DNA of 64,000 nt, from contig NZ_JABBCQ020000004.1 in assembly GCF_012844455.2 (NCBI RefSeq), positions 124,001 through 188,000 on the forward strand, in the 5' to 3' direction. Of this stretch, positions 7,966 through 16,605 are shown piece after piece. Made by a program: the position numbers and the translations under genes. The stretch's first letter is position 1, and each line of letters begins with the position of its first letter. This DNA is from Comamonas suwonensis. GTDB taxonomy: Bacteria > Pseudomonadota > Gammaproteobacteria > Burkholderiales > Burkholderiaceae_C. Under the pieces are notes generated by a model. That model was not told where the DNA came from, searched no databases, and was given only the letters and a program-made list of their open reading frames with translations.

Positions 7966-9243
7966 TTAGGGGTAAAAAACCAGTGCACGGTAGCCGGCTA
8001 CGGGGGCGTCAAGCTCCTGCACTTGAACAGGTACGCTGACGCTCCACTCCTGGTGGGCCCATAACTGCTCTGGCGCACCAAGAGGCTTGAGATCTATCAC
8101 CCGGCGGAGCAGCGGTTTGTCCTGTGCATCGGTCAACGTCAGCTCTGCCATGGGCGTTGCCACGGCAAAATCGGAGCGGTTTTCCAGCGTCAAACTCCAC
8201 TGGTACTGCTGTGCGTCGGCCAGTTGCGTGAAGCCAGAGCCGCTGATCACCACATCGGCAATCTGGCGCCGCGCCTGCAGCTCGCAACCAGCCAGGCGGC
8301 ATGCATGGGTCAAAACAGGCGTCAGCGCCGGGTACTGCGCCGCCAGAGCATCGCGCTGCTGCCATGCATACTGGCCTGCAACGCCCGCCACAGCGGCCAG
8401 AGAACCCAGGACCAGCACAGCACGCATGCCAGTGGACTGCCAGAAGGCCTTGCGTCGCGCTTCGCGCACAAAGCCGGGCTCATCGCTTTCAGGCAAAGAT
8501 TTTTCATCCTCACCCTCATTTTTGTCATCGTCCTTGTTCGCATCTGCATCTGCATCCACAGGCTGAGACACCGCAGCAACGGACATTGACTCGTCCACAT
8601 GCGCAGACCTCAGAGCATTCGCCGATTCGACGTCTACCGCAGCTTCTAACTGAGCGTCGGGCTCTGATTCAGGGGCAAGCGGTGACTTGTCCTGTTCAGC
8701 CTGCACCGACTCAACCGGCGACTGATCCTCCGCGATCAGAGGCCGCGCCTGATCGACAAACGAAGGCTCTGCAGCCTCCTGCTCTTCTGCGCCTTCAGGC
8801 GGAGATTCGGACTCCGGTCCAGACACTGCTGGCGATTCAAGTGGGGATTGAGCCGCCTCCTGATCACCCATTTCCGCTGCCTGCTCCTGTGCAGCATCCA
8901 CTTTTGCAGACTCCACATCTTGCGCTTCTTCAGAAGCAAGATTTGAATCAGATGGGGCTACAGCCCTTTCTTCATAAGCGTTAGCAGCTTCTAAAAAAGG
9001 AGCATTCGATGTCTCAGCAATATCTTGCTTTTGCACTGATTCTTGCTGCGCAACAGGGGCCTGCACCGCTGGCTGCTGAGCTTTAGGCTCCAGCAATTCA
9101 TCGGGCACGGTCTGCAAGTCCTGAGATGCATCAAATACGCTTTGACACCTGCCGCAGCGCACCCAGCCTTGCGAGATGCGCAACTGGTCTGCAACTACTT
9201 TGAAGCAGGTTCCACAGGAGGGGCAACGAGTAACTTGGCTCAT
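7966..9243 (-). CDS. Zinc-ribbon plus DUF3426 membrane protein
   Basis: A 425-residue protein with three parts. Residues 1-40 form an MJ0042-type zinc ribbon (CPSCGTCFKVV ... VRCGRCQSVFDA). A long acidic Glu/Ala/Ser-rich low-complexity region follows. Then come one membrane segment (AVLVLGSLAAVAGVAG) and a C-terminal DUF3426 domain, probably periplasmic. I chose ATG 9243 because the zinc ribbon begins there, 11 codons inside the longest frame. The function is unknown; the gene usually accompanies prmA in this family of bacteria. Part of the acidic linker (8956-9000) appears to derive from dispersed repeat B. Confidence 0.85.
   Translation of the reverse strand: MSQVTRCPSCGTCFKVVADQLRISQGWVRCGRCQSVFDASQDLQTVPDELLEPKAQQPAVQAPVAQQESVQKQDIAETSNAPFLEAANAYEERAVAPSDSNLASEEAQDVESAKVDAAQEQAAEMGDQEAAQSPLESPAVSGPESESPPEGAEEQEAAEPSFVDQARPLIAEDQSPVESVQAEQDKSPLAPESEPDAQLEAAVDVESANALRSAHVDESMSVAAVSQPVDADADANKDDDKNEGEDEKSLPESDEPGFVREARRKAFWQSTGMRAVLVLGSLAAVAGVAGQYAWQQRDALAAQYPALTPVLTHACRLAGCELQARRQIADVVISGSGFTQLADAQQYQWSLTLENRSDFAVATPMAELTLTDAQDKPLLRRVIDLKPLGAPEQLWAHQEWSVSVPVQVQELDAPVAGYRALVFYP
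8956..9000. repeat. Probable in-frame copy of repeat B in the zinc-ribbon gene
   Basis: On the minus strand it reads AGAAGCTGCTAACGCTTATG followed by GGGCTGTAGCC. This resembles the intergenic repeat B core (AGCTGCTAGCGCTTAT ... GCTA). It encodes LEAANAYEERAVAPS in the low-complexity linker. Confidence 0.5.
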
Positions 9244-9304
9244 CGGATGGCAATGGTAGGCAGCAGCAAACCGCACCCAGCAAGGGTGCGGGCATGTATC
9301 GGAA

Positions 9305-10195
9305 TCAGGCGGCGCGCCGGGCGGTCATCAAGATCCAGCCATCCTGGGTGTCGGCCACCTCAAGCTTGAGATAGGGGGCATAGGCTTCTTTGAGTTCGTC
9401 AGCCTGACGCTCCAGAATACCGGCCAGCACCAAATTGCCACCCGCCTGCACTCGGCCACACAGCAGAGGGGCCAGCACCTTGAGCGGGGTCGCCAGAATA
9501 TTGGCCAGCACGGTCTGATATGCACCGCCAGCCGCATCAGGCAAACCGGCGGTGACCTGCACATGGTTGGCGCTGCTGTTGTAGTTGGTGGACTCCACCG
9601 CCGCTGGATCGATATCTACTGCGTCGATTTCGGTCGCGCCAAACTTGGCGGCACCAATGGCCAGAATGCCGGAGCCACAGCCATAGTCCAGCGTACGGCC
9701 CAGCGTCCCCTTGGGCTGGCGTGCAATCCAGCGCAGGCACATGCGGGTCGTGGGGTGGGTACCGGTACCAAAGGCCAGACCGGGGTCAAGGCGAATGCTG
9801 ACCTTGGCCTGCTCGGGCAATTCATGCCAGGTTGGCACAATCCAGAACTCGGGCGTGATATCCACGGGCTCGAACTGCGATTGCGTCAGGCGCACCCAAT
9901 CCTGCTCGGGTACAGACTTGACGGCCAGAATCTTGCAACCTTCAAAAAAGTCCTGCGGTTGCAGCAGCTCGCGCGCTTCCACGGCCGCCGCTTCGGTTGG
10001 AAACAATGCAATCACACGACTGCGCTGCCAGCCATCCTTGGGCGCAGGCATGCCGGGCTCACCAAACAGCGCCTGCTCGGCATCTGTTTGCGCATCCGCA
10101 TCTTCAACGGAGACGCTCAATGCATCCAGTGCATCCAGCGCGTCGCTCATAGTTTCAACCCGGTCCTCCGGGCACAACAGGCTTAGCTCGTACAT
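9305..10195 (-). CDS. prmA: Ribosomal protein L11 methyltransferase
   Basis: A 296-residue SAM-dependent methyltransferase that trimethylates ribosomal protein L11. Visible motifs are the SAM-binding LDYGCGSGILAIGAAKFGA, the acidic IDAVDIDP loop and the catalytic VLANILATPL block. The start ATG 10195 (MYELSLLCPEDRVE) matches the family N-terminus and has AAAGGA upstream; an in-frame ATG at 10210 is less likely. It lies downstream of accBC but is separated from accC by a probable terminator, so it may have its own promoter. The zinc-ribbon gene follows after 61 bp. Confidence 0.95.
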   Translation of the reverse strand: MYELSLLCPEDRVETMSDALDALDALSVSVEDADAQTDAEQALFGEPGMPAPKDGWQRSRVIALFPTEAAAVEARELLQPQDFFEGCKILAVKSVPEQDWVRLTQSQFEPVDITPEFWIVPTWHELPEQAKVSIRLDPGLAFGTGTHPTTRMCLRWIARQPKGTLGRTLDYGCGSGILAIGAAKFGATEIDAVDIDPAAVESTNYNSSANHVQVTAGLPDAAGGAYQTVLANILATPLKVLAPLLCGRVQAGGNLVLAGILERQADELKEAYAPYLKLEVADTQDGWILMTARRAA

Positions 10196-10273
10196 GGCCA
10201 ATCCTTTCATGGATCTACACAGAGCAAGATGCAAGGCCATGCCTCAATCTGTCTGGGTAAACCGTAGTTTCCT

Positions 10274-10314
10274 GAAAAACGAAAATGCTGGTCTCCGTCA
10301 CCAGAGGCCAGCAT
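10274..10314 (-). terminator. Probable intrinsic terminator after accC
   Basis: On the minus strand, ATGCTGG and CCAGCAT arms enclose a 16-nt loop and are followed by a T-rich tract (TTTTCGTTTTTC). It would end the accBC transcript before prmA. Confidence 0.65.
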
Positions 10315-10340
10315 GAGAGGTCAAAGCGGCAAATGCCCGC

Positions 10341-11699
10341 TCATCGCTTGGAAGGGTTGCGGCGTGTCAGCCACTCTTCCAGATAGTGGATGTTCGTGCC
10401 ACCCTCAATGAACTTCGCGTCCACCATCAAATCCTGGTGCAGCGGAATATTCGTGTTGATGCCTTCAACCACCGTCTCCAGCAGCGCGGTGCGCATGCGG
10501 GAAATAGCCTGCTCGCGGGTATCGCCATACGTGATGATCTTGCCGATCATCGAGTCGTAGTTAGGCGGCACGAAGTAGTTGTTGTACACATGCGAGTCCA
10601 CGCGCACGCCAGGGCCACCGGGGGCATGCCACATGGTGATGCGGCCAGGCGAGGGGGTGAACTTATAGGGATCTTCAGCGTTCACACGGCATTCAATGGC
10701 ATGGCCCTTGAATTCGATCTGGCGCTGGGTGAACGGCAGCTTTTCGCCAGCGGCCACCATGATCTGGGTGCGAACAATGTCCACGCCGGTGATCAGCTCG
10801 GAGATCGGGTGCTCCACCTGAATACGGGTGTTCATCTCGATAAAGTAGAACTCGCCGTTTTCGTACAGGAACTCGAACGTACCCGCACCGCGGTAACCGA
10901 TCTTCTTGCAGGCGGCCACGCAGCGCTCACCAATGCGCTCAATCAGCTTGCGGGGAATGCCTGGGGCCGGAGCCTCTTCGATCACCTTCTGGTGGCGGCG
11001 CTGCATGGAGCAGTCGCGCTCGCCCAGATAGACGGCGTTCTTGAAGGTATCGGCAATCACCTGAATTTCCACGTGACGTGGGTTTTGCAGGTACTTTTCC
11101 ATGTAAACCGCAGGATTGCCGAAAGCTGCAGCAGCTTCCGCCTTGGTCATTTGCACAGCGTTCACCAGAGCTGCCTCGGTATGCACCACGCGCATGCCGC
11201 GACCACCGCCACCACCGGAGGCTTTGATGATCACTGGGTAGCCCACAGCCTTGGCAATGCGCTTGATGAGTGCGGGATCGTCAGGCAGTTCGCCGTCCGA
11301 ACCGGGCACGCAAGGCACGCCAGCCTTGATCATGGCTTGCTTGGCAGAAACCTTGTCACCCATGATGCGGATGTTTTCAGGTGTCGGGCCAATAAAGGTG
11401 AAACCGCTTTTTTCAACGCGCTCGGCGAAGTCAGCGTTCTCGGCCAGGAAGCCGTAGCCAGGGTGAATCGCCTCGGCGTCCGTCACTTCGGCAGCCGAGA
11501 TGAGGGCCGGCATGTTGAGGTAGCTCAGTCCCGAGGGAGCTGGGCCAATACACACGGCTTCGTCGGCGAGCTTGACGTACTTGGCATCACGGTCGGCTTC
11601 GGAATAAACCATCACCGCCTTGATACCCAGCTCACGACAAGCGCGCTGGATGCGCAGGGCAATTTCGCCCCGATTGGCAACCAAAATTTTCTTAAACAT
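10341..11699 (-). CDS. accC: Acetyl-CoA carboxylase, biotin carboxylase subunit
   Basis: A 452-residue ATP-grasp enzyme that carboxylates biotin on AccB with bicarbonate and ATP, the first half-reaction of malonyl-CoA formation. The N-terminus [17 protein letters not shown] is typical. The glycine-rich ATP loop [12 protein letters not shown], the [11 protein letters not shown] segment and the catalytic [14 protein letters not shown] block are all present. The length is standard for the family. It follows accB in the same direction after 124 bp, which holds no other gene. A terminator-like hairpin lies just downstream. Confidence 0.97.
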   Translation of the reverse strand: MFKKILVANRGEIALRIQRACRELGIKAVMVYSEADRDAKYVKLADEAVCIGPAPSGLSYLNMPALISAAEVTDAEAIHPGYGFLAENADFAERVEKSGFTFIGPTPENIRIMGDKVSAKQAMIKAGVPCVPGSDGELPDDPALIKRIAKAVGYPVIIKASGGGGGRGMRVVHTEAALVNAVQMTKAEAAAAFGNPAVYMEKYLQNPRHVEIQVIADTFKNAVYLGERDCSMQRRHQKVIEEAPAPGIPRKLIERIGERCVAACKKIGYRGAGTFEFLYENGEFYFIEMNTRIQVEHPISELITGVDIVRTQIMVAAGEKLPFTQRQIEFKGHAIECRVNAEDPYKFTPSPGRITMWHAPGGPGVRVDSHVYNNYFVPPNYDSMIGKIITYGDTREQAISRMRTALLETVVEGINTNIPLHQDLMVDAKFIEGGTNIHYLEEWLTRRNPSKR

Positions 11700-11823
11700 G
11701 AAGTTCCTCGCAGCTTGTTGCCTGCATCTCAGCGCAGACCACTGCCAATGACCCAGTCGCGCAGCCAGTGGCTAGCGCACCTCGGCGCTGCAATGCGAGC
11801 TGCATGCAACGCCTCATGATCTA

Positions 11824-12282
11824 TTACTCGATCACGAACAGAGGCTGGCCGTATTCCACAGCCTGGCCGTTTTCACCCAGAACGCGAACAATGGTGCCGC
11901 TCTTGTCGGCTTCGATCTCGTTGAGGATCTTCATGGCTTCAACGATGCAGATCGTGTCGCCTTCCTTGACCTGGCTGCCCACATCCACAAAAGCCTTGGC
12001 ACCAGGGCTGGAAGCGCGGTAGAAAGTGCCAACCATGGGCGACTTGACGACATGACCTTCCACAGCGGCTGCGGCAGGTGCTGCGGCGACGGGCGCGGCA
12101 GCGGCTGCAACCGGGGCGGCCATGATGGGGGCTGCCTGCATGGGGGCGGCAACGTACTGTTGATGCACAACACCTTCGCTCTTGACGATACGGACCTTGC
12201 CCTCTGCTTCGGTGATCTCCAGTTCCGACACATTCGATTCGGACACCAGGTCAATGAGGGTCTTGAGTTTTCGCAAATCCAT
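11824..12282 (-). CDS. accB: Biotin carboxyl carrier protein of acetyl-CoA carboxylase
   Basis: A 152-residue carrier that holds the covalently bound biotin shuttled between the carboxylase and the transferase. It has an N-terminal segment ([23 protein letters not shown]), an Ala/Pro-rich flexible linker around residues 45-75, and a C-terminal biotinyl domain. The biotinylated lysine is in the EAMKILNE motif. The length is normal. It begins the accBC pair, 148 bp downstream of the tlpA-like gene on the same strand, and that gap could hold its promoter. Confidence 0.97.
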   Translation of the reverse strand: MDLRKLKTLIDLVSESNVSELEITEAEGKVRIVKSEGVVHQQYVAAPMQAAPIMAAPVAAAAAPVAAAPAAAAVEGHVVKSPMVGTFYRASSPGAKAFVDVGSQVKEGDTICIVEAMKILNEIEADKSGTIVRVLGENGQAVEYGQPLFVIE

Positions 12283-12430
12283 GGGAGCTCCAGCGACTTA
12301 ATTCTAAACAGGGCGCGAATTTACCTCAAATTCTGCCTTCTGCGCGCATTGGCGGATATTTTTCAATAACGTCACCAGGGAATTTTGCTCGCCTACACTT
12401 TTCTGACGGCAAGAGCAATGTTCATTCGCT

Positions 12431-12985
12431 CTATTTGCTCCAATTTGCCAGATCTTCGCTGGAAAGTTCGCCTATTTTACGCTGCCTGACTTGACCTTGG
12501 CTGTCGAAGAAAACCGTAAACGGCAGGCCGCCTTGCAAATTCCCCAGGGTTCGAGTAAGGCCTAACCCGCCTTGCATGGCAATACCAACGGGGAACTGCA
12601 CAGGTTGACGCTGCAAAAACCGCTGCACGGCTTCAGACTTATCAACAGCCAAACCCACGACCTGAATGCCCTTGGCGCCTTGCTTGGCCGCAAATTCGCT
12701 GAGCATGGGCAGCTCTTTCACGCAAGGCGGGCACCAGGTCGCCCAGAAGTTGAGCAGTACCGGGCGACCTTTGAAGTCGGCCATGGCAAACGGTTTTCCG
12801 TCTGGCGTTTCAAAAACCTGGCTCCACAACTGCGCTTCAGCGCTGGGGCCCATGGCCTGCGGCTGGCTGCGCAACCATGCAAAGCCCGCGCCCGCCGCCG
12901 CAGCCACGCCCGCGACAGAGGCCGTTAGCCAGAGGCGGCGCTTGCGACCTTTGCCTTGGGAATCAGGACTTGGCATCTCACTCAT
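12431..12985 (-). CDS. TlpA-family thiol:disulfide oxidoreductase
   Basis: A 184-residue thioredoxin-fold protein anchored by an N-terminal membrane segment (LWLTASVAGVAAAAGAGFAWL) with its redox domain in the periplasm. The active site is WATWCPPCVKELPM. Such proteins reduce disulfides, for example in cytochrome c maturation; the exact partner is unknown. I chose ATG 12985, which overlaps the upstream gene stop by 8 nt (ATGAGTGA) and implies coupled translation. The longer frame starting at 13030 would lie inside that upstream gene. Confidence 0.88.
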   Translation of the reverse strand: MSEMPSPDSQGKGRKRRLWLTASVAGVAAAAGAGFAWLRSQPQAMGPSAEAQLWSQVFETPDGKPFAMADFKGRPVLLNFWATWCPPCVKELPMLSEFAAKQGAKGIQVVGLAVDKSEAVQRFLQRQPVQFPVGIAMQGGLGLTRTLGNLQGGLPFTVFFDSQGQVRQRKIGELSSEDLANWSK

Positions 12986-13580
12986 CACGACTTTCCTCCA
13001 GTAGCTTGCGCAACGCCTTGGCATCGCCACGCGGGCTGCGTCCTCGGCTATCGGGCTTCATGGCGCCGCGCATATCGTCATGGTCATACACCATCAGATG
13101 CACGCCCACGGTTTCATTGATCGGTTTGCACAGGGAGTGGATGGAAAGTGCCTCAACCGGTTTTCCCTGAAAGCCAGTCACCGTGCTCGGTTCGTAGTTC
13201 ACCTGGTTGTTGATCAGGGCGATTTCTGCGGACTTGGAGTCATCGCAAAACAATTGCAGGTAAATATCAGACAAGCGTGTCGCCGTACCGCGCCAGACCG
13301 CACCGGCCAGATGCGGGCGAAACTCCTGCAGCCGGTCCATCCAGAGCAGCGCCAGCTCGCGCAGCGCCAGCAGCTCTTGTGGCTGGGTGTCGCCACAGAA
13401 CAGCTCGATATATTCACGCACCGCCTCTTCCAGCTGGTCGTTATCGGGCAGAGCCGTACGACTGGGCAGGGCCAGCTGGCGCACGGCGCGCTGCTTGGCC
13501 GGGCCCCACTCCAACCCTTCTTCGACCACGATGCGTGCCGCTGTCTGAGCGATTTCAGCTGTCAAATTATCCAAACTCAT
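12978..13580 (-). CDS. Conserved hypothetical protein, 200 aa
   Basis: I do not recognise a named family. The protein is 200 residues, soluble and mostly helical-looking at the N-terminus (MSLDNLTAEIAQTAARIVVEEGLEWGP). The middle stretch AVWRGTATRLSDIYLQLFCDD faintly resembles a nucleotidyltransferase core, but I would not assign it. The C-terminus is basic. I chose ATG 13580 (MSLDN), 12 codons inside the longest frame. It overlaps the tlpA-like gene by 8 nt, so both probably share a transcript, and it is divergent from mpl. Confidence 0.8.
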   Translation of the reverse strand: MSLDNLTAEIAQTAARIVVEEGLEWGPAKQRAVRQLALPSRTALPDNDQLEEAVREYIELFCGDTQPQELLALRELALLWMDRLQEFRPHLAGAVWRGTATRLSDIYLQLFCDDSKSAEIALINNQVNYEPSTVTGFQGKPVEALSIHSLCKPINETVGVHLMVYDHDDMRGAMKPDSRGRSPRGDAKALRKLLEESRDE

Positions 13581-13686
13581 AGCGCGCTCTTCCGTAGCTT
13601 CCGCAGCAGTGTGCAATGCAGGTCATTTGCAGACATTGTGGCCCATGAAAGCGCGGACACTTTGGCCTATTCCGCACAAGGCTGAT

Positions 13687-13812
13687 GTTTTGATAACTGG
13701 TAGCGCTTGATAGATCTCATCCTCAAGGTAAAAACACTTTCAAGCTAATATAAATAAAGCGCAACCAGCTATCAATTTGATAAGAAAGGTTACTGGCAGC
13801 GCTTGCGCAACC
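13687..13812. repeat. Repeat B copies in the mpl upstream region
   Basis: Up to three partial copies of a short dispersed repeat lie in the divergent gap before mpl. They are TTTTGATAACTGGTAGCGCTTG near 13688 (first 20 bases shown: TTTTGATAACTGGTAGCGCT), AAAGCGCAACCAGCTATCAA near 13756, and TTACTGGCAGCGCTTGCGC near 13800. Confidence 0.65.
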
Positions 13813-13858
13813 GATAGATCGCCCTCAGGGTCTACGCACAAACGTAGAATCCCCGGCC

Positions 13859-15277
13859 ATGCACATTCATATTCTGGGCATTTGCGGCACCTTCATGGGA
13901 GGTCTGGCCGCCTTGGCGCGTGAAGCCGGTCATAAAGTGACAGGCTGCGATGCGGGTGTCTACCCGCCAATGAGCGATCAGCTGCGCCAGCTGGGTATTG
14001 AGCTGATTGAGGGCTATGGCGCCGATCAGATTGCGCTCAAGCCCGATATGTATGTGATCGGCAATGTCGTCAGCCGCAAACACCTGCCCGACGGCTCGCC
14101 CAAATTCCCGCTGATGGAAGCCATTCTGGACACCGGTGCCGCGTACACCAGCGGCCCCCAGTGGTTAGCGGAACATGTGCTGCGCGGTCGCCATGTGCTG
14201 GCCGTCGCAGGTACGCACGGCAAGACCACCACCACATCCATGCTGGCATGGGTACTCGAATGCGCAGGTCTGCAACCGGGCTTTCTGGTGGGCGGTGTGC
14301 CGCTGGACTTTGGCGTCTCTGCCCGTCTGGGTGCGCCCAAGCGCCCCGCGACCGGCCCCGGCCCTATGGGCGACGAGCCCGTGTTTGTGATTGAAGCCGA
14401 TGAATACGACACGGCCTTCTTTGACAAGCGCAGCAAGTTTGTGCACTACCGCCCTCGTACGGCCGTGCTGAACAACCTAGAATTCGATCACGCAGACATC
14501 TTTGACGATCTGGCTGCGATTGAACGCCAGTTTCACCATCTGGTGCGCACCGTTCCCTCCACCGGGCGCGTGGTGACTAACGGACTGGAAGAAAGCCTGA
14601 CCCGCGTGTTGGGCCATGGTTGCTGGAGCGAAGTGCGCGCTTTCGGCACTGCTGTCAGCGATTTCAGCGCCGAAGGCGACCCCAGCGACTTTGCCGTGCT
14701 GCGCCATGGCAAGAAAGTGGGCCAGCTGACCTGGTCGCTGACTGGCGTGCACAACCAGCTCAACGCTCTGGCCGCCATTGCTGCCGCAGACCATCTGGGC
14801 GTCAGCGCCGAAGTCGCCTGCGAAGCCCTGTCACGCTTTCAGAGCGTCAAGCGCCGCATGGAACTGCGCGGCACGGTGAGCGGCATTGAAATCTACGACG
14901 ATTTTGCCCACCACCCCACAGCCATCCGCACCACTCTGGACGGCCTCCGTCGCAAGCTCGGCCCCGATGCACGCATCCTCGCCGTCTTCGAGCCCCGCAG
15001 CAACACCATGAAACTGGGCACCATGAAGAGCCAGCTGCCCTGGTCGCTGGAAAGCGCTGACCTCGTCTTCTGTCACACCGCCGGCCTGGACTGGGATGCC
15101 GCAGAAGCCATGGAATCCATGGGCGTAGGCCCCGGCAAACGTGCTCAAGTCGCTGGCGATATCAGCACCTTGATTGGCCAGATCACCGCAGCAGCCAAGC
15201 CCGGTGACCATATTGTCGGCATGAGCAACGGCGGCTTTGGCGGCATCCACGCCAAGCTGCTTGAAGCACTGAAGTAA
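13859..15277 (+). CDS. mpl: UDP-MurNAc:L-Ala-gamma-D-Glu-meso-DAP ligase
   Basis: A 472-residue cytoplasmic Mur-family ligase that joins recycled murein tripeptide to UDP-MurNAc. The family layout is clear. It starts with the Rossmann-like MHIHILGICGTFMGGLA, then the P-loop [12 protein letters not shown], the EADEYDTAFFDKRSKFVHY block, LNNLEFDHADIF, and the C-terminal IYDDFAHHPTAI signature that separates Mpl from MurC. It acts downstream of AmpD in peptidoglycan recycling. It is divergent from the 200-aa gene, and a clear terminator follows the stop. Confidence 0.96.
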   Translation: MHIHILGICGTFMGGLAALAREAGHKVTGCDAGVYPPMSDQLRQLGIELIEGYGADQIALKPDMYVIGNVVSRKHLPDGSPKFPLMEAILDTGAAYTSGPQWLAEHVLRGRHVLAVAGTHGKTTTTSMLAWVLECAGLQPGFLVGGVPLDFGVSARLGAPKRPATGPGPMGDEPVFVIEADEYDTAFFDKRSKFVHYRPRTAVLNNLEFDHADIFDDLAAIERQFHHLVRTVPSTGRVVTNGLEESLTRVLGHGCWSEVRAFGTAVSDFSAEGDPSDFAVLRHGKKVGQLTWSLTGVHNQLNALAAIAAADHLGVSAEVACEALSRFQSVKRRMELRGTVSGIEIYDDFAHHPTAIRTTLDGLRRKLGPDARILAVFEPRSNTMKLGTMKSQLPWSLESADLVFCHTAGLDWDAAEAMESMGVGPGKRAQVAGDISTLIGQITAAAKPGDHIVGMSNGGFGGIHAKLLEALK

Positions 15278-15286
15278 GCCAGAAAC

Positions 15287-15324
15287 AAAAATGCCCACTG
15301 AGAAATCAACGGGCATTTTGTTTT
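15287..15324 (+). terminator. Intrinsic terminator after mpl
   Basis: AAAATGCCC and GGGCATTTT arms around a 14-nt loop, followed by GTTTTC. It lies 10 nt after the mpl stop. Confidence 0.85.
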
Positions 15325-15365
15325 CAAGAGCACACTTTAAAACTGGCGCTACTCCATGCCAGAGA

Positions 15366-15431
15366 TGCCAAGCAAGAGCCGCCTCGCGGCGAAGGCACCC
15401 CTTTGGGGGAAGCCGCGCAGCGACTCAGGGG
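15366..15431 (-). repeat. Stop-anchored repeat A, copy 2
   Basis: On the minus strand the element begins 3 nt after the stop of the 105-aa gene (CCCCTGAGTCGC) and runs through GCCGCGAGGCGGCTCTTGC. The module order is the same as in copy 1. Confidence 0.85.
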
Positions 15432-15434
15432 ATG

Positions 15435-15752
15435 TCAATAACTAATCGACATTGCCGGCACATCCACCCGAATCAGCGGCTTGGACAGCACTGCCTGAGC
15501 GGCCACGGCATAAGTGTTACGCCAGTCTGCGCTCTCAAACAACTCGGGACGATTGCGCGCTTCACGCGCGACGACGACCAGCTTGTCGGCCAGCAGCACC
15601 TTGCCGGTGGCACGCAAAGGCTCGCACTCGAGGGAGATAAATTGCTGATCCAGCCAGCGACGACCTTCATCCGAACTCACAGTCGGCAGAGACTGGGTAT
15701 CGACCCGGTATTCCAGGTCATCACCCAAAACCACGATTACTTCACTACGCAT
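15435..15752 (-). CDS. Hypothetical protein, 105 aa
   Basis: A small soluble protein of unknown function. The start ATG 15752 (MRSEVIVVLGDDLEYRVD) is preceded by GAGGAGATAT, a good ribosome site, so I prefer it to the longer frame from 15803. No cysteine motif, membrane segment or repeat is seen. The gene stands alone between mpl and yqcC, with a repeat A element 3 nt after its stop. Confidence 0.7.
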   Translation of the reverse strand: MRSEVIVVLGDDLEYRVDTQSLPTVSSDEGRRWLDQQFISLECEPLRATGKVLLADKLVVVAREARNRPELFESADWRNTYAVAAQAVLSKPLIRVDVPAMSISY

Positions 15753-16133
15753 ATATCTCCTCTCACTTCTGGTGACTGTTGCACCATTCGTTGTTGTGGC
15801 CACAGCTTAATAGTGGCCGAGGGGCTGAAGACGCTGCAAGCTGACAGCTTGCAAACAGCTGTGGCAACCAGTGCAGGCCCTGGCAAGATCCATCGGGCAT
15901 CACAGCGGTTACAAAAACATGGTGTATGCAGCAGTGAAAAACCAATTAATTTGATAGCACCGAGCGCATACTTAGTATGAATATAAGGGCGAAAGTGTCT
16001 TTTTCAACCCCTGTTAAGAAACCGTAACTCTATTGTTATTGAGCCCCGTCACTGCAGGCTTGAAATTTCAACGAGAGCACTTACATACTTGGCAGCTTAT
16101 TTGTGAGTTGCACAGCAACGCCCCCAGGAGCCC
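15753..16133. other. Divergent intergenic region with palindromes
   Basis: A 381-bp gap between two divergent genes with no convincing coding frame. It holds a 19-bp palindrome (15835-15853), a 13-bp palindrome (15967-15979) and a partial repeat B (about 15950-15972). The right part is AT-rich and probably carries the yqcC promoter, but I could not fix -35 and -10 boxes. Confidence 0.55.
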
Positions 16134-16511
16134 ATGAACATGACCGCTGAAAACATCTATCAAGAATTACGCGAGAACCTGCAGCAACTGGAAGTTGAGT
16201 TGCAAGCCCAGAAACTCTGGTCAGCAGTGGCTCCTGACCCCAAGGCGCTGGAGTCCACAACGCCCTTTATGTATGACACCCTCAAGCTGCATGAATGGCT
16301 ACAGTGGGTCTACATTCCGCGCCTGCGCGCCCTGATGGATGCCAAGGGCACCCTGCCTCATCAAAGCCATGTCTACCCACTGGCCAGCCATGAGTGGGAG
16401 CAGCACACCCACTTCGACAAAGGCCAATTGCTGCGTCTCATCAACCGCATTGATTCAACCCTCAACGGCTGCGAAATGACCCCAGAATCCATTCCAGACG
16501 CCAAACACTAA
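16134..16511 (+). CDS. yqcC: YqcC family protein (DUF446)
   Basis: A 125-residue helical protein. The N-terminal half (ENLQQLEVELQAQKLW) and the conserved centre PFMYDTLKLHEWLQWVYIPRLRAL are characteristic of YqcC. In E. coli yqcC lies next to truC, but no pseudouridine synthase gene is adjacent here. An AGGAG site precedes ATG 16134, with another ATG two codons in. Two hairpins follow the gene, the second being a very strong bidirectional terminator shared with convergent aroG. The biochemical role is unknown. Confidence 0.85.
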   Translation: MNMTAENIYQELRENLQQLEVELQAQKLWSAVAPDPKALESTTPFMYDTLKLHEWLQWVYIPRLRALMDAKGTLPHQSHVYPLASHEWEQHTHFDKGQLLRLINRIDSTLNGCEMTPESIPDAKH

Positions 16512-16546
16512 GCCCTCACCTGATCTATATAGCCCTATAGATCAAC

Positions 16547-16584
16547 AAACAGGCCACAAGACGCAATTGTCTTGTGGCCTGTTT
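16547..16584. terminator. Bidirectional terminator between yqcC and aroG
   Basis: A perfect 16-bp inverted repeat (AAACAGGCCACAAGAC / GTCTTGTGGCCTGTTT) with a 6-nt loop. A separate 8-bp hairpin, GATCTATA / TATAGATC, lies just before it at 16522-16543. Confidence 0.9.
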
Positions 16585-16605
16585 CGTTCAAGCAAGGCGC
16601 GCTGA

